Below, piece after piece: positions 35,095 through 44,025 of a DNA stretch of 64,000 nt (position 1 is its first letter; each line of letters opens with the position of its first letter). Under the pieces are notes generated by a model. The model was not told the origin of the DNA and made no database searches. It saw only the letters and a list, made by a program, of their open reading frames with translations. The stretch is from positions 3,733,501-3,797,500 of the forward strand of contig JADJRL010000003.1 of NCBI GenBank assembly GCA_016712225.1, written 5' to 3'. This stretch comes from Candidatus Defluviibacterium haderslevense (GTDB lineage: Bacteria; Bacteroidota; Bacteroidia; Chitinophagales; Saprospiraceae). Both the position numbers and the translations under genes were made by a program.

Positions 35095-36508
35095 AGAATC
35101 AGAAGGCTCTTTTTTAGATAGCGTAAATAGAAATTTTGATAAAGCAGCTGCTTGCACAACTATTCCAAAAGGAATATTAGCGCAAATAAAGGCGTGTAAT
35201 GCTGTTTATGAAATTCGTTTTCCAGTCAGAATCGATAATGAAATTCATGTAATAGAAGCTTATAGGGCGCAACATAGCCATCATCGACTTCCAACTAAAG
35301 GCGGTATAAGATACAGTCAGCATGTCAATAGAGAAGAAGTTGAAGCACTAGCGGCATTAATGACTTACAAATGTGCCATCGTTGATGTACCATTTGGAGG
35401 TGCTAAAGGAGGAGTTAAAATCAATCCTTGGGAGTATAAGGAAGACCAATTGGAACGAATTACAAGAAGATATACTACTGAATTGATCCGTAAAAATTTT
35501 ATAGGTCCCGGTATAGATGTACCTGCACCGGATTATGGGACAGGACCTAGAGAAATGGCTTGGATATTAGATACTTATGTGACTTTTAAGGGTGGCGAAA
35601 TTGATGCTGCGGGCTGTGTTACAGGTAAACCGGTTAATCAAAATGGAATCCAGGGACGCAATGAAGCAACAGGTAGAGGTGTGTTTTACGGACTTAGAGA
35701 GCTTTGTGATACGAAAGCAGCAATGGATAAACTGGGATTAACCGTTGGATTGGCGGGTAAAAAAGTTGTGATTCAAGGTCTTGGAAATGTTGGTTCTTTT
35801 ACGGGCACTATTATGCAAAAAGAAGGCGGCATTACCATAGTTGGTGTTGCGGAATTTGAAGGATCTATATATAAAGCTGATGGTATAGATATGGAGCAAC
35901 TTTTAGCTTTTAGAAAGGAAACGGGCTCAATTCTTAACTTTCCTGGGTCAACTACACTTGAAGCTAGAGATGCGGCCCTCTATTTAGATTGTGATATCCT
36001 TATCCCTGCAGCATTAGAAAATCAAATTACAGTTGAAAATGCAGCTAAAATTAAAGCCAAAATAATTGGAGAAGCAGCAAATGGACCAGTATCTGCTGGT
36101 GCTGAAGAGATTTTACTAAAGAATGGAGTTATGGTTGTTCCCGATATGTATCTAAATGCGGGTGGGGTAACAGTGTCCTATTTTGAATGGTTGAAAAATC
36201 TTTCGCATATGCGTTTTGGACGAATGGAGAAACGATTTGATTCAAACATGTATGCTAAATTGGTAGGTACTATAGAGCAATTAACCGGTAAGACAATAGG
36301 GGACAGAGAGAAAGAAATATTGACACAAGGCGCTGATGAAATTGATTTAGTTCGATCTGGCTTAGAAGAAACAATGGTTATGTCATTTAAAGAAATCTGG
36401 CATACATATAGCCAACGAGACAATATTGGCAGTTTGCGTAACGCTGCTTTCGTTGTTGCCCTTGAAAAAATATCTAATGATTATGCTAGTCTAGGAATAT
36501 TCCCATAG
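35087..36508 (+). CDS. Glu/Leu/Phe/Val dehydrogenase (glutamate dehydrogenase)
   Basis: A 473-residue enzyme of the hexameric GDH family. The N-terminal substrate domain has K71 in PTKGGIRYS, K95 and catalytic K107 in FGGAKGGVKINP. The Rossmann domain carries GLGNVG at ~235. It interconverts glutamate and 2-oxoglutarate with NAD(P). Full length and well conserved. It overlaps the ccmD-like ORF by 8 nt, so it is probably translated from the ccm transcript as well as any own promoter. It ends at the bidirectional terminator at 36534-36571. Cofactor choice cannot be read with certainty. Confidence 0.92.
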   Translation: MSKESEGSFLDSVNRNFDKAAACTTIPKGILAQIKACNAVYEIRFPVRIDNEIHVIEAYRAQHSHHRLPTKGGIRYSQHVNREEVEALAALMTYKCAIVDVPFGGAKGGVKINPWEYKEDQLERITRRYTTELIRKNFIGPGIDVPAPDYGTGPREMAWILDTYVTFKGGEIDAAGCVTGKPVNQNGIQGRNEATGRGVFYGLRELCDTKAAMDKLGLTVGLAGKKVVIQGLGNVGSFTGTIMQKEGGITIVGVAEFEGSIYKADGIDMEQLLAFRKETGSILNFPGSTTLEARDAALYLDCDILIPAALENQITVENAAKIKAKIIGEAANGPVSAGAEEILLKNGVMVVPDMYLNAGGVTVSYFEWLKNLSHMRFGRMEKRFDSNMYAKLVGTIEQLTGKTIGDREKEILTQGADEIDLVRSGLEETMVMSFKEIWHTYSQRDNIGSLRNAAFVVALEKISNDYASLGIFP

Positions 36509-36533
36509 GCTTATTCCTGCTATTTGTAAAAAT

Positions 36534-36571
36534 AAAAAACCGAATTCATTTGATTATGGATTCGGTTTTTT
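36534..36571. terminator. Bidirectional terminator between GDH and ychF
   Basis: AAAAAACCGAAT (36534-36545) pairs perfectly with ATTCGGTTTTTT (36560-36571) around a 14-nt loop. A- and T-tracts flank it, so it serves both convergent genes. Confidence 0.85.
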
Positions 36572-36594
36572 GTTTAATATTTATGGGAAGTCCA

Positions 36595-37689
36595 TTATAC
36601 GTTAAACAAGAAGTGCATAACATCCCCATCTTGGACGATGTATTCTTTGCCTTCTGTATTCATTTTGCCTGCTGATTTTACTGCTGACTCGGATTTATAG
36701 TGTATGTAATCATCATAATGAATAACTTCCGCACGAATAAAACCTTTTTCAAAATCAGTATGTATCACTCCAGCTGCTTGAGGGGCTTTCATACCTTTTT
36801 TAATCGTCCAAGCACGAACTTCTTTAACACCGGCAGTGAAATATGTGATGAGTTCTAATAAATTGTAGGCTGCACGGCTAATTTTAAAAGTACCCGGTTC
36901 TGTAAGTCCAAGATCGCTAAAAAAACCAGCTCTGTCCTCTTCTGGTAATTCTGTAATCTCAGCTTCTATTCCTGCTGAAATTAACAATACCTGGGCGTTT
37001 TCTGGTTTAACAAATTCAATGAATTTCTGAGTATGATGATTGCCGGTATGAATAGAGGATTCATCAACATTACACACATATAGTACTGGTTTTCCAGTTA
37101 AGATTAGGCTGTTTTTGATATATAATGCCGTTTCTTCATCTCGAATAAATGAACGTGCGGTTTTTCCAGATTCTAAATGCTTCAACAATTGATCACCAAA
37201 CTCTAATTCTCTCAAAATTTCTTTATCACCCGTCTTAGATTGTTTTCTTAATCGATCAAGTCTTTTTTCTACGGTCTCAATGTCTTTTAATATTAATTCA
37301 GTATCCACAATTTCTTTGTCTCTGACTGGATCAATTGAGCCATCAACATGAACGACATTATCATCATCAAAAGCTCTTACTACGTGAATGATGGCATCAA
37401 CTTCTCGAATATTAGCTAAAAATTGGTTCCCTAGTCCTTCCCCTTTTGAAGCTCCTTTAATCAATCCAGCTATATCTACAATATCCACCGTCGTGGGTTG
37501 TACTCTTTGAGGGTTTACTATGGCTGCCAATGCGTCTAATCGGCTATCAGGTACTGTGATTACCCCAATATTGGGATCTTTAGTAGCAAATGGGTAATTA
37601 GCTGCTAAGGCCCCTGCCGAGGTTAGTGCATTAAATAAAGTTGATTTACCTACATTTGGTAAACCTACAATTCCACATTGAAGTCCCAT
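36595..37689 (-). CDS. ychF: Redox-regulated ribosome-binding GTPase/ATPase YchF
   Basis: A 364-residue Obg-family P-loop NTPase: Walker A GLPNVGKST at 9-17, G3 DIAGLI, G4 variant NVDE (YchF proteins hydrolyse ATP and lack NKxD), helical insert, C-terminal TGS domain (RAYNLLELITYFTAGVKEVR onward). The frame could start at 37722, but the ATG at 37687-37689 (MGLQCGIVGLPNVGKST) matches the family start. A -7 box at 37710-37717 lies inside the longer version, which rules that version out. YchF binds ribosomes and affects translation and stress responses. Confidence 0.95.
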   Translation of the reverse strand: MGLQCGIVGLPNVGKSTLFNALTSAGALAANYPFATKDPNIGVITVPDSRLDALAAIVNPQRVQPTTVDIVDIAGLIKGASKGEGLGNQFLANIREVDAIIHVVRAFDDDNVVHVDGSIDPVRDKEIVDTELILKDIETVEKRLDRLRKQSKTGDKEILRELEFGDQLLKHLESGKTARSFIRDEETALYIKNSLILTGKPVLYVCNVDESSIHTGNHHTQKFIEFVKPENAQVLLISAGIEAEITELPEEDRAGFFSDLGLTEPGTFKISRAAYNLLELITYFTAGVKEVRAWTIKKGMKAPQAAGVIHTDFEKGFIRAEVIHYDDYIHYKSESAVKSAGKMNTEGKEYIVQDGDVMHFLFNV

Positions 37690-37709
37690 ATTCGTATTTT
37701 TTCGAGGCG

Positions 37710-37717
37710 CAAAGGTA
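37710..37717 (-). promoter_or_regulatory. -7 element (TACCTTTG) of ychF
   Basis: The minus strand reads TACCTTTG, 20 nt upstream of the start at 37689; it decides the start choice for ychF. Confidence 0.6.
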
Positions 37718-37769
37718 TACATTCTAATGAAATTGCTCTCAATTGCTTTGATTTGTGTTATTTTGTGTT

Positions 37770-38367
37770 ATGAATTTTTTGGCTCATTTTGTATTGTCTT
37801 ATCCGAATAGAGAGTTAATGGTGGGCAATTATATTTTAGATTTAATTACTAAAAAGGAAGAAAAGTTATTGCATGCTACTTTTATAGATGGTGTCAAAAT
37901 GCATTTGTGGATTGATAAATCTACAGATGAACATCCACATGTAAAAAAAAATAGTTTCGATGTTAAGACCTGCGGTTCATAAATATGCTCCGGTGGCAGC
38001 TGATATTTTATTAGATCATTTGCTTTTTAAAAATTGGAATAGATATGTTGATAAAGATTATGATGAATTTGCAGATCACATTTATCAATTACTACTTTCT
38101 CAATTGAATTTTTTTCCTGACAAAGCAAAATTTATTACGGAACGAATGGTTAATGGATTGTGGCTGAATCAATATAAATCGATTGAAGGAATTCAAGATG
38201 TCATGACAAGAATGAATCGAAAAGCAACATTTGAAGTTGATTTTAACCAATCAGTTCAAGTGTTTACAGACCAGTTCGAAATTTTCGAACATCATTTTTT
38301 AAGTTTTTTTGATGATATGTTTATAGCGGCTCAACAATGGACTAACCTTCAAAGTGAAATGAAATAG
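37770..38367 (+). pseudogene. Acyl-carrier-protein phosphodiesterase (AcpH/DUF479), frameshifted
   Basis: Two overlapping frames form one family member. The first starts at ATG 37770 (MNFLAHFVLSYPNRELMVGN, then ...HLWIDKSTDEHPHVKK). The second picks up as VSMLRPAVHKYAPVAADILL (then DHLLFKNW) and ends ...WTNLQSEMK at 38367. The break is in a run of nine A at 37943-37951; removing one A restores a continuous ~198-codon AcpH (MNFLAH start, HxWID motif, LRPxxxKYAPVxxDIxxDH). The enzyme removes phosphopantetheine from ACP. Either a true frameshift, an assembly indel or slippage on the A run. The motifs are otherwise intact. Confidence 0.75.
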
Positions 38368-39058
38368 TCCAGGTTTTAGAATATAATTTATCGATTATAG
38401 TCGACTCAATGAGCTTGCCGTCATATATGAGCAAATTGTTCAAACCATGTGAAAACTTAATCTCTGGAGTGAAGATGAAAAAAGGAAGAAAGAATTGTAA
38501 TCCAGCACCAATTTCAAATTGAAAATCATGGGGAGATATGCGTACGATATCAAATCTGGATTTATCTGAACGACTGTTCGAAGCAAAATCATAAGCATAT
38601 TTCACTCCACCCAAAATAAACATTTTTTTATCTCTATACGGTGCAGAAGTATATCGAATCAACATTGGGATTTCGCCAAATACGGATTCTAATAAATCTT
38701 CTTGTAGAGGGCCACCATTTGTTGGCGCATATGTTAATTTTCGATACCCAAGCGAGATAGATGGCAATAATCTATAATCAAAGTATTCACCTAGTTTAAA
38801 ATTAGTGATAACACTTAATGTAAGTCCGGGATTTCCAATGCCTTCATTTATTTTAAATGTTGAATTATCAATTAATCTTTTAGAATGCTCAATTTTAAAA
38901 CTTGAATAGTTATATCCTAATGTCAATCCAAAATAATGATTTTTTTTCTTGAGACCATCATAATTGATATTGTTCATTCTTCCTTGGCCGTAGAGCGAAA
39001 GAAAACTCAAAGTGAATAAAATATTAAATATTATTTTTCTGCAGTGTATATACAACAT
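38342..39058 (-). CDS. porT: Type IX secretion protein PorT-like beta-barrel
   Basis: A 238-residue protein with a signal peptide (ILFTLSFLSLYGQ end near residue 25) and an 8-strand-like outer membrane barrel pattern (HYFGLTLGYNYSSFKIEHSK ... RLLPSISLGYRKLTYAP ... DFQFEIGAGLQFFLPFFIFT). Length and pattern match PorT/SprT, needed for T9SS secretion in Porphyromonas and Flavobacterium. Placement directly after ubiE with a 28-nt overlap is the conserved Bacteroidota arrangement and strengthens the call. It converges on the acpH remnant, overlapping it by 26 nt. Cargo proteins with T9SS tails occur at 52.7 and 60.5 kb. Confidence 0.82.
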   Translation of the reverse strand: MLYIHCRKIIFNILFTLSFLSLYGQGRMNNINYDGLKKKNHYFGLTLGYNYSSFKIEHSKRLIDNSTFKINEGIGNPGLTLSVITNFKLGEYFDYRLLPSISLGYRKLTYAPTNGGPLQEDLLESVFGEIPMLIRYTSAPYRDKKMFILGGVKYAYDFASNSRSDKSRFDIVRISPHDFQFEIGAGLQFFLPFFIFTPEIKFSHGLNNLLIYDGKLIESTIIDKLYSKTWTISFHFEG

Positions 39059-39762
39059 ATTCCAAAAGTCAAAACTTGAAAATTACAATTTTTAAAACCA
39101 GCTTCTTGTAGTTTGGCAGTAAAACGTTCATAATCCGGAAACTGTTGTACCGATTCAAATAAATACTTATAAGCATCAGGATCTTTTGAAAAATATTTAC
39201 CGACTACGGGTAAAATATATCTAAAATAAAGTTGAAATAATGGCTTAAAAATAAAACCTCTAGGTTTTGTAAATTCCAAAATGACCATTTTACCATTTGA
39301 CTTTAAAATTCGGTGTATCTCCTTTAATCCCAACTCTAAATGCTCGAAATTTCGAACCCCAAAAGCTGCCGTAACTACGTCGAAAAAATCGTTTGGAAAA
39401 GGTATTTGTTCCGCATCACCCACCAGAAATTCAATATTTTTACTCAAACCCTCCTTAATAATTCTTGCCTGACCAAGGGCTAACATACCTTCTGAAATAT
39501 CAATTCCCTTGATATTATAATTTGGGTATTGGTTACTAATTTGGAATGCTAATGCACCTGTTCCGGTTGCAACGTCCAGAAGATTCAGTGGTTCTTGAGA
39601 TTTTGGTATTTCGAGAATCGTTTTCTTACGCCAACTGGCATCTATTCCTAAAGATAGAAATCGATTCATAAAATCATAAACAGGAGCAATCTTATTAAAC
39701 ATCTTAGTCACCTGTAATTTTTTGGAGTCAGGCGTATTGGTATAGGGTTTTACTTGATTCAA
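39031..39762 (-). CDS. ubiE: Demethylmenaquinone methyltransferase (UbiE/MenG)
   Basis: A 243-residue SAM methyltransferase. It has the UbiE N-terminal signature MFNKIAPVYDFMNRFLSLGI at 21-40, SAM motif I LLDVATGTGA at 61-70, VVTAAFGVRNFE and LEFTKPRG. It makes the last step of menaquinone synthesis, and Bacteroidota use menaquinone. It overlaps porT by 28 nt. The -7 box is at 39779-39786. Confidence 0.94.
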   Translation of the reverse strand: MNQVKPYTNTPDSKKLQVTKMFNKIAPVYDFMNRFLSLGIDASWRKKTILEIPKSQEPLNLLDVATGTGALAFQISNQYPNYNIKGIDISEGMLALGQARIIKEGLSKNIEFLVGDAEQIPFPNDFFDVVTAAFGVRNFEHLELGLKEIHRILKSNGKMVILEFTKPRGFIFKPLFQLYFRYILPVVGKYFSKDPDAYKYLFESVQQFPDYERFTAKLQEAGFKNCNFQVLTFGICCIYTAEK

Positions 39763-39778
39763 AATTTAAATTTAAATG

Positions 39779-39786
39779 CAAAGATA
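39779..39786 (-). promoter_or_regulatory. -7 element (TATCTTTG) of ubiE-porT
   Basis: The minus strand reads TATCTTTG, 16 nt upstream of the ubiE start at 39762. Confidence 0.55.
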
Positions 39787-39916
39787 ATTGGCTCAATTTG
39801 ATTTAAAATGAATAAGTTATAATTATTAAAAATATATATGTATAATGATTTGTATATCAGTATTTAATATAATATTTATATTTAGATTTTTTTTATTTTT
39901 TACGACATATTTTGTT

Positions 39917-39924
39917 TACTTTTG
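39917..39924 (+). promoter_or_regulatory. -7 element (TACTTTTG) of gyrA
   Basis: Exact TAnnTTTG match 26 nt before the gyrA ATG at 39951, in a very AT-rich divergent gap with ubiE. Confidence 0.55.
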
Positions 39925-39950
39925 CGGGCTTAATTTGACTTATAGAAACT

Positions 39951-42488
39951 ATGGAAGAGCTAGATAAAATTATCCCAATTAATATTGAACAACAGTTACA
40001 GACTGCTTATATAGATTATTCTATGTCTGTTATTGTTGCGAGAGCTTTACCTGATGTTAGGGATGGATTGAAACCCGTTCATAGGAGAGTAATGTTTGGG
40101 ATGCATGAGTTGGGTATGCGCTATAACAAGGCCTACAAAAAGTCTGCAAGAATTGTAGGGGAGGTGTTGGGTAAGTATCATCCGCATGGGGATAGTTCTG
40201 TTTATGATGCAATGGTTCGTATGGCTCAGGATTGGTCCATGCGATATCCACTAGTTGATGGACAGGGTAACTTTGGCTCAATGGATGGAGACAGCCCGGC
40301 AGCAATGCGCTATACTGAGGTGCGTTTGGCAAGGATTTCTGACGAAATGTTAGAAGACATTGATAAAGATACAGTCGATTTTAGATTGAATTTTGATGAT
40401 TCTCTGGAAGAACCAGTTGTTCTACCTGCGAGATTGCCTAATTTGTTATTAAACGGCTCATCAGGAATCGCTGTTGGGATGGCCACCAATATGTTGCCCC
40501 ATAATTTACGCGAAGTTGTTGATGCTACCGTTGCAATGGTAAATAACCCTGAAATTTCTTTGGATGAATTGATGACTCATATACCAGCTCCTGATATGCC
40601 AACGGGTGGAATTATTTACGGCGTTGGTGGAATTAGAGAAGCTTATGAGACTGGGAGAGGAAAAGTAGTAGTCCGCGGTAGAGCGGAAATAGAAATTATT
40701 GATAATAGAGAAGCCATCATTATCACAGAAATACCTTATCAGGTAAATAAAGCATTTTTAATTGAAAAAATTGCTGAATTAGTCAATGAAGAGCGTATTA
40801 CCGGAATTCATGATGTGCGTGATGAATCGGATAGAACCGGAATGCGGATTGTTATTGAGATTAAAAAGGATGCAATTTCCAATGTTGTATTAAGTAATTT
40901 ATATAAATATACCTTACTTCAAAATTCATATGGAATTAATAATATAGCCTTGGTAAGAGGAAGACCAATGACCTTAGGTCTTAAGGATATATTGCGTGAA
41001 TTTATCAAATTCAGACTTGAGGTAATTGTAAGAAAAACACAATATCTTCTTAAACAAGCAAGAGAAAAAGCGCACATACTTGAAGGTTTATTGATTGCAC
41101 TGGATCACTTAGATGAGGTTATAGCTTTAATTAGAGCTTCTCGAACGGTTGAAGATGCAAAACAAGGTTTAATGTCTACTTTTCAGTTAAGCGAAATTCA
41201 ATCTAAGGCTATTTTGGATATGCGACTCCAAAAATTAACCGGACTGGAAAGGGATAAAATCAAAGAGGAATATGATGAATTGATGCTTGAAATCAAGCGC
41301 TTAGATGCTATTTTAGGTGATGAATTATTACAAAGAGAAATTATTGTCAATGAACTTACAGAGATCAAACAAAGATTTGGTGACGATCGTCGTACAGAAA
41401 TTACTATAGCTGAGGGGGAGATTAATATGGAAGATATGATCGCAAATGATGAAGTGGTTGTAACCATTTCACATCAAGGTTATATTAAACGAACAAAAAC
41501 TTCTGAATATAGAACTCAAACCAGAGGTGGTCGTGGTTCAATTGGTAGCAAAACTAAGGATGAAGACTTCATCGAACACATGTTTATTGCAAGCAACCAT
41601 AATTATTTATTGCTATTTACAGAATTGGGTAAATGTTTTTGGTTGAGAGTCTATGAAATTCCAGAAGCTAATAAAACATCATTAGGTAGAGCCATCCAAA
41701 ATATTATCATGCTGCCGAAAGAAGATAAAGTAAGGGCATATATTAATATTGAAAATTTATCAGATGAAGAATATCAGAACAATAACTTCATCGTCTTATG
41801 TACCAAAAAAGGAACCATTAAAAAAAGTAGTGTAAAGGATTTTAGCCGGCCAAGAACCAATGGTATTATTGCCATAAGTATTAATGAAAATGATCAACTC
41901 ATGGAGGCAAGATTGACTAATGGGAAGAATGAAATAATTATTGCCAACAGAACGGGAAGAGCCATCCGTTTTCCAGAATCTACGGTTCGTGCCATGGGTA
42001 GAAATGCAGCTGGTGTTAGGGGAATAACCTTAGATGCATCAGGTAATGATTATGTAGTAGGTATGGTCTGTGTAGATCCAAATGATAAGGATGCTAACAT
42101 TTTAGTTGTTTCTGAGAAAGGTAATGGAAAGCGTTCTGAAATTAATGACTATCGTGTCACAAACAGGGGTGGTAAAGGTGTTAAAACGATCCAAGTAACT
42201 GATAAAACGGGTCAATTGATAGCTATTAAATTAGTTCACGATTCTGATGATTTAATGATCACCACAAATAATGGTGTAACCATTCGGATGCATATTGACA
42301 GCCTCAGAATTATGGGTCGGGCAACCCAAGGAGTAAGACTCATTAGATTAGATGAAAATGACCAAATAGGTGATGTAGCCATTGTAAAGAAAGAGGAAGA
42401 AGCCGAAGTTATCGAGCCGATCATTGATGAAAATCTATTAGATTCAGATATTACTGATAATGGAGAAGGATTGCATGAAGAGGAATAA
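39951..42488 (+). CDS. gyrA: DNA gyrase subunit A
   Basis: An 845-residue type II topoisomerase subunit. Catalytic tyrosine Y121 is in AAMRYTEVRL, and the quinolone-region segment is YHPHGDSSVYD with S82 and D86 (E. coli Ser83/Asp87 equivalents), both wild type. The C-terminal pinwheel domain carries a GyrA box QTRGGRG at ~523-529, so this is GyrA and not ParC. With GyrB it introduces negative supercoils. The C-terminus is acidic (ITDNGEGLHEEE). It is followed by a TPR gene on the same strand. Confidence 0.97.
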   Translation: MEELDKIIPINIEQQLQTAYIDYSMSVIVARALPDVRDGLKPVHRRVMFGMHELGMRYNKAYKKSARIVGEVLGKYHPHGDSSVYDAMVRMAQDWSMRYPLVDGQGNFGSMDGDSPAAMRYTEVRLARISDEMLEDIDKDTVDFRLNFDDSLEEPVVLPARLPNLLLNGSSGIAVGMATNMLPHNLREVVDATVAMVNNPEISLDELMTHIPAPDMPTGGIIYGVGGIREAYETGRGKVVVRGRAEIEIIDNREAIIITEIPYQVNKAFLIEKIAELVNEERITGIHDVRDESDRTGMRIVIEIKKDAISNVVLSNLYKYTLLQNSYGINNIALVRGRPMTLGLKDILREFIKFRLEVIVRKTQYLLKQAREKAHILEGLLIALDHLDEVIALIRASRTVEDAKQGLMSTFQLSEIQSKAILDMRLQKLTGLERDKIKEEYDELMLEIKRLDAILGDELLQREIIVNELTEIKQRFGDDRRTEITIAEGEINMEDMIANDEVVVTISHQGYIKRTKTSEYRTQTRGGRGSIGSKTKDEDFIEHMFIASNHNYLLLFTELGKCFWLRVYEIPEANKTSLGRAIQNIIMLPKEDKVRAYINIENLSDEEYQNNNFIVLCTKKGTIKKSSVKDFSRPRTNGIIAISINENDQLMEARLTNGKNEIIIANRTGRAIRFPESTVRAMGRNAAGVRGITLDASGNDYVVGMVCVDPNDKDANILVVSEKGNGKRSEINDYRVTNRGGKGVKTIQVTDKTGQLIAIKLVHDSDDLMITTNNGVTIRMHIDSLRIMGRATQGVRLIRLDENDQIGDVAIVKKEEEAEVIEPIIDENLLDSDITDNGEGLHEEE

Positions 42489-42573
42489 TTTTAAGGTATA
42501 CTTAACGTTAAGAATCTATCATGATGGAATTATTTATGAAATTTTAAAGTTTAGTTCAATAAATTCATAAAAA

Positions 42574-43875
42574 ATGAAAAACATAATTTGTAGTTTTATT
42601 TTAGGCGTAATGACATTATCAATGATCAATGCGCAAGATCCAGCCAAGGATGTAAAAAAAGCAGACCGCTTATTAGGTTTATACCTACTCGATACAAAAT
42701 CAAATAAAGAGAAATTAATTGAAGCAAGAAAATTAATAGATGCTGTTGCAGAAGATACATCAGTTTCTAATCTCTTTAAAACACATTATACTAAAGGAAA
42801 TATTTATAACGAATTAGCTTCAATAGATAATATCAAGTTGGTGCTTAGTGCTAAAGCAAAACTTGAAAATCCTGATGCAGCTTTAACTGCTTTTGAATCA
42901 TTGTCCAAAGCCAAATCATTGGCCGTTAAATCATATGAAATAAAAGACGTTCTTAATAGCTTAAGAGAAACATCACAATACCTTAACAATTTTGCGTCCG
43001 GAGCTTATAATAATCAGGAATTTTATTCAGCATTTAAACAATTTGCTGCCGTTTTAAAAATAAATACCTTGTTGAAAGAAGCAAATGAGAAACCAATTTT
43101 CGAATCTCAGGATGATATCAATAAGCAAAAATATATTATTGCTGTTTGTGCCCTTACCGATAAAAAATACGATGAAGCCAAATCATATCTAGTTGATTTG
43201 GAAAAGGCAAATTATACCGATTCTTCTGGAGCTGGTCCTGTAATTTATGAAAGTCTCTATAAGATATTTTCCACATCAGATACAGTACAAGCTGAATCTT
43301 ATTTGCAAAAGGGTAGAACATTATATCCAGATGATTCCAATTTACTGTTTGCGGAAATCAATAGTTTCTTAAAGAAAGGTAAACTGAATGAACTTATCGA
43401 TAAGCTCAAATTGGCTGTTGCTAAAGAGCCAAATAATATGTCCATTAAAACGACCCTGGGTAATGTTTATGATAACATGTGTCAAAAGGAGTGGGAAAAA
43501 GGCGATATGGTTAAAGCTCAGGAATATTTTAATGAAAGTTTAAAGTATTATCAGGAAGCTTTGGATAAGGAACCTTCGAATGTTGTAGCTCTTTATAGTA
43601 TAGGAGCGCTTTATTATAATTATGCTGCCATTGTTTCCAAAGAAGCAAATAAATTATCTAATGATTATTCTAGCGCAGGCACCAAGAAATACAAGGAAAA
43701 ACAAGCTGAAATGGAAGCTTATTTTGATAAAGCCTTGCCCTATTTTGAACAAGCAGATAAATTCGACAATAAGGATGTGAACACTTTAATTGCCCTCAAA
43801 GAGATTTATGCTAAAAAAGGCAAGTTCGATAAATCCAATGAAATTAAAGCAAGGTTAGAATCTTTAAAAAAGTAG
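42574..43875 (+). CDS. Exported TPR-repeat protein
   Basis: A 433-residue protein with signal peptide (MKNIICSFILGVMTLSMINAQ) and repeated TPR-like helix pairs, clearest in the C-terminal half: ESYLQKGRTLYPDDSNLLFA, AQEYFNESLKYYQEALDKEP and DKALPYFEQADKFDNKDVNT. It probably mediates protein-protein contacts in the periplasm. It lies 85 nt after gyrA, an arrangement common in Bacteroidota, though no functional link is known. No lipobox was seen. Confidence 0.8.
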   Translation: MKNIICSFILGVMTLSMINAQDPAKDVKKADRLLGLYLLDTKSNKEKLIEARKLIDAVAEDTSVSNLFKTHYTKGNIYNELASIDNIKLVLSAKAKLENPDAALTAFESLSKAKSLAVKSYEIKDVLNSLRETSQYLNNFASGAYNNQEFYSAFKQFAAVLKINTLLKEANEKPIFESQDDINKQKYIIAVCALTDKKYDEAKSYLVDLEKANYTDSSGAGPVIYESLYKIFSTSDTVQAESYLQKGRTLYPDDSNLLFAEINSFLKKGKLNELIDKLKLAVAKEPNNMSIKTTLGNVYDNMCQKEWEKGDMVKAQEYFNESLKYYQEALDKEPSNVVALYSIGALYYNYAAIVSKEANKLSNDYSSAGTKKYKEKQAEMEAYFDKALPYFEQADKFDNKDVNTLIALKEIYAKKGKFDKSNEIKARLESLKK

Positions 43876-44008
43876 ACTTTCATTAAGGATATATAGGATT
43901 TTTTGCTCCAAACGGAACGGGAATACTACATTCTTTTGAATTATTTATGATTTTAGTGACTTGACACCATTATAACAACAAGTTTTACAAAAACTCGTTA
44001 TTTCACCG

Positions 44009-44016
44009 TATCTTTG
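44009..44016 (+). promoter_or_regulatory. -7 element (TATCTTTG) of bamD
   Basis: Exact TAnnTTTG match ending 9 nt before the ATG at 44026. It overlaps the TTG that would otherwise extend the frame, so the ATG is the likelier start and the leader is extremely short. Confidence 0.55.
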
Positions 44017-44025
44017 CACTTCAAA

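Noticed and set aside
40176..40230. Quinolone-resistance mutations in gyrA
   Set aside because: The key positions are Ser82 and Asp86, i.e. wild-type-like.
40057..40332. 91-codon minus-strand ORF inside gyrA
   Set aside because: It is antisense to a highly conserved coding region, with proline/serine/tyrosine-rich composition typical of a shadow frame.
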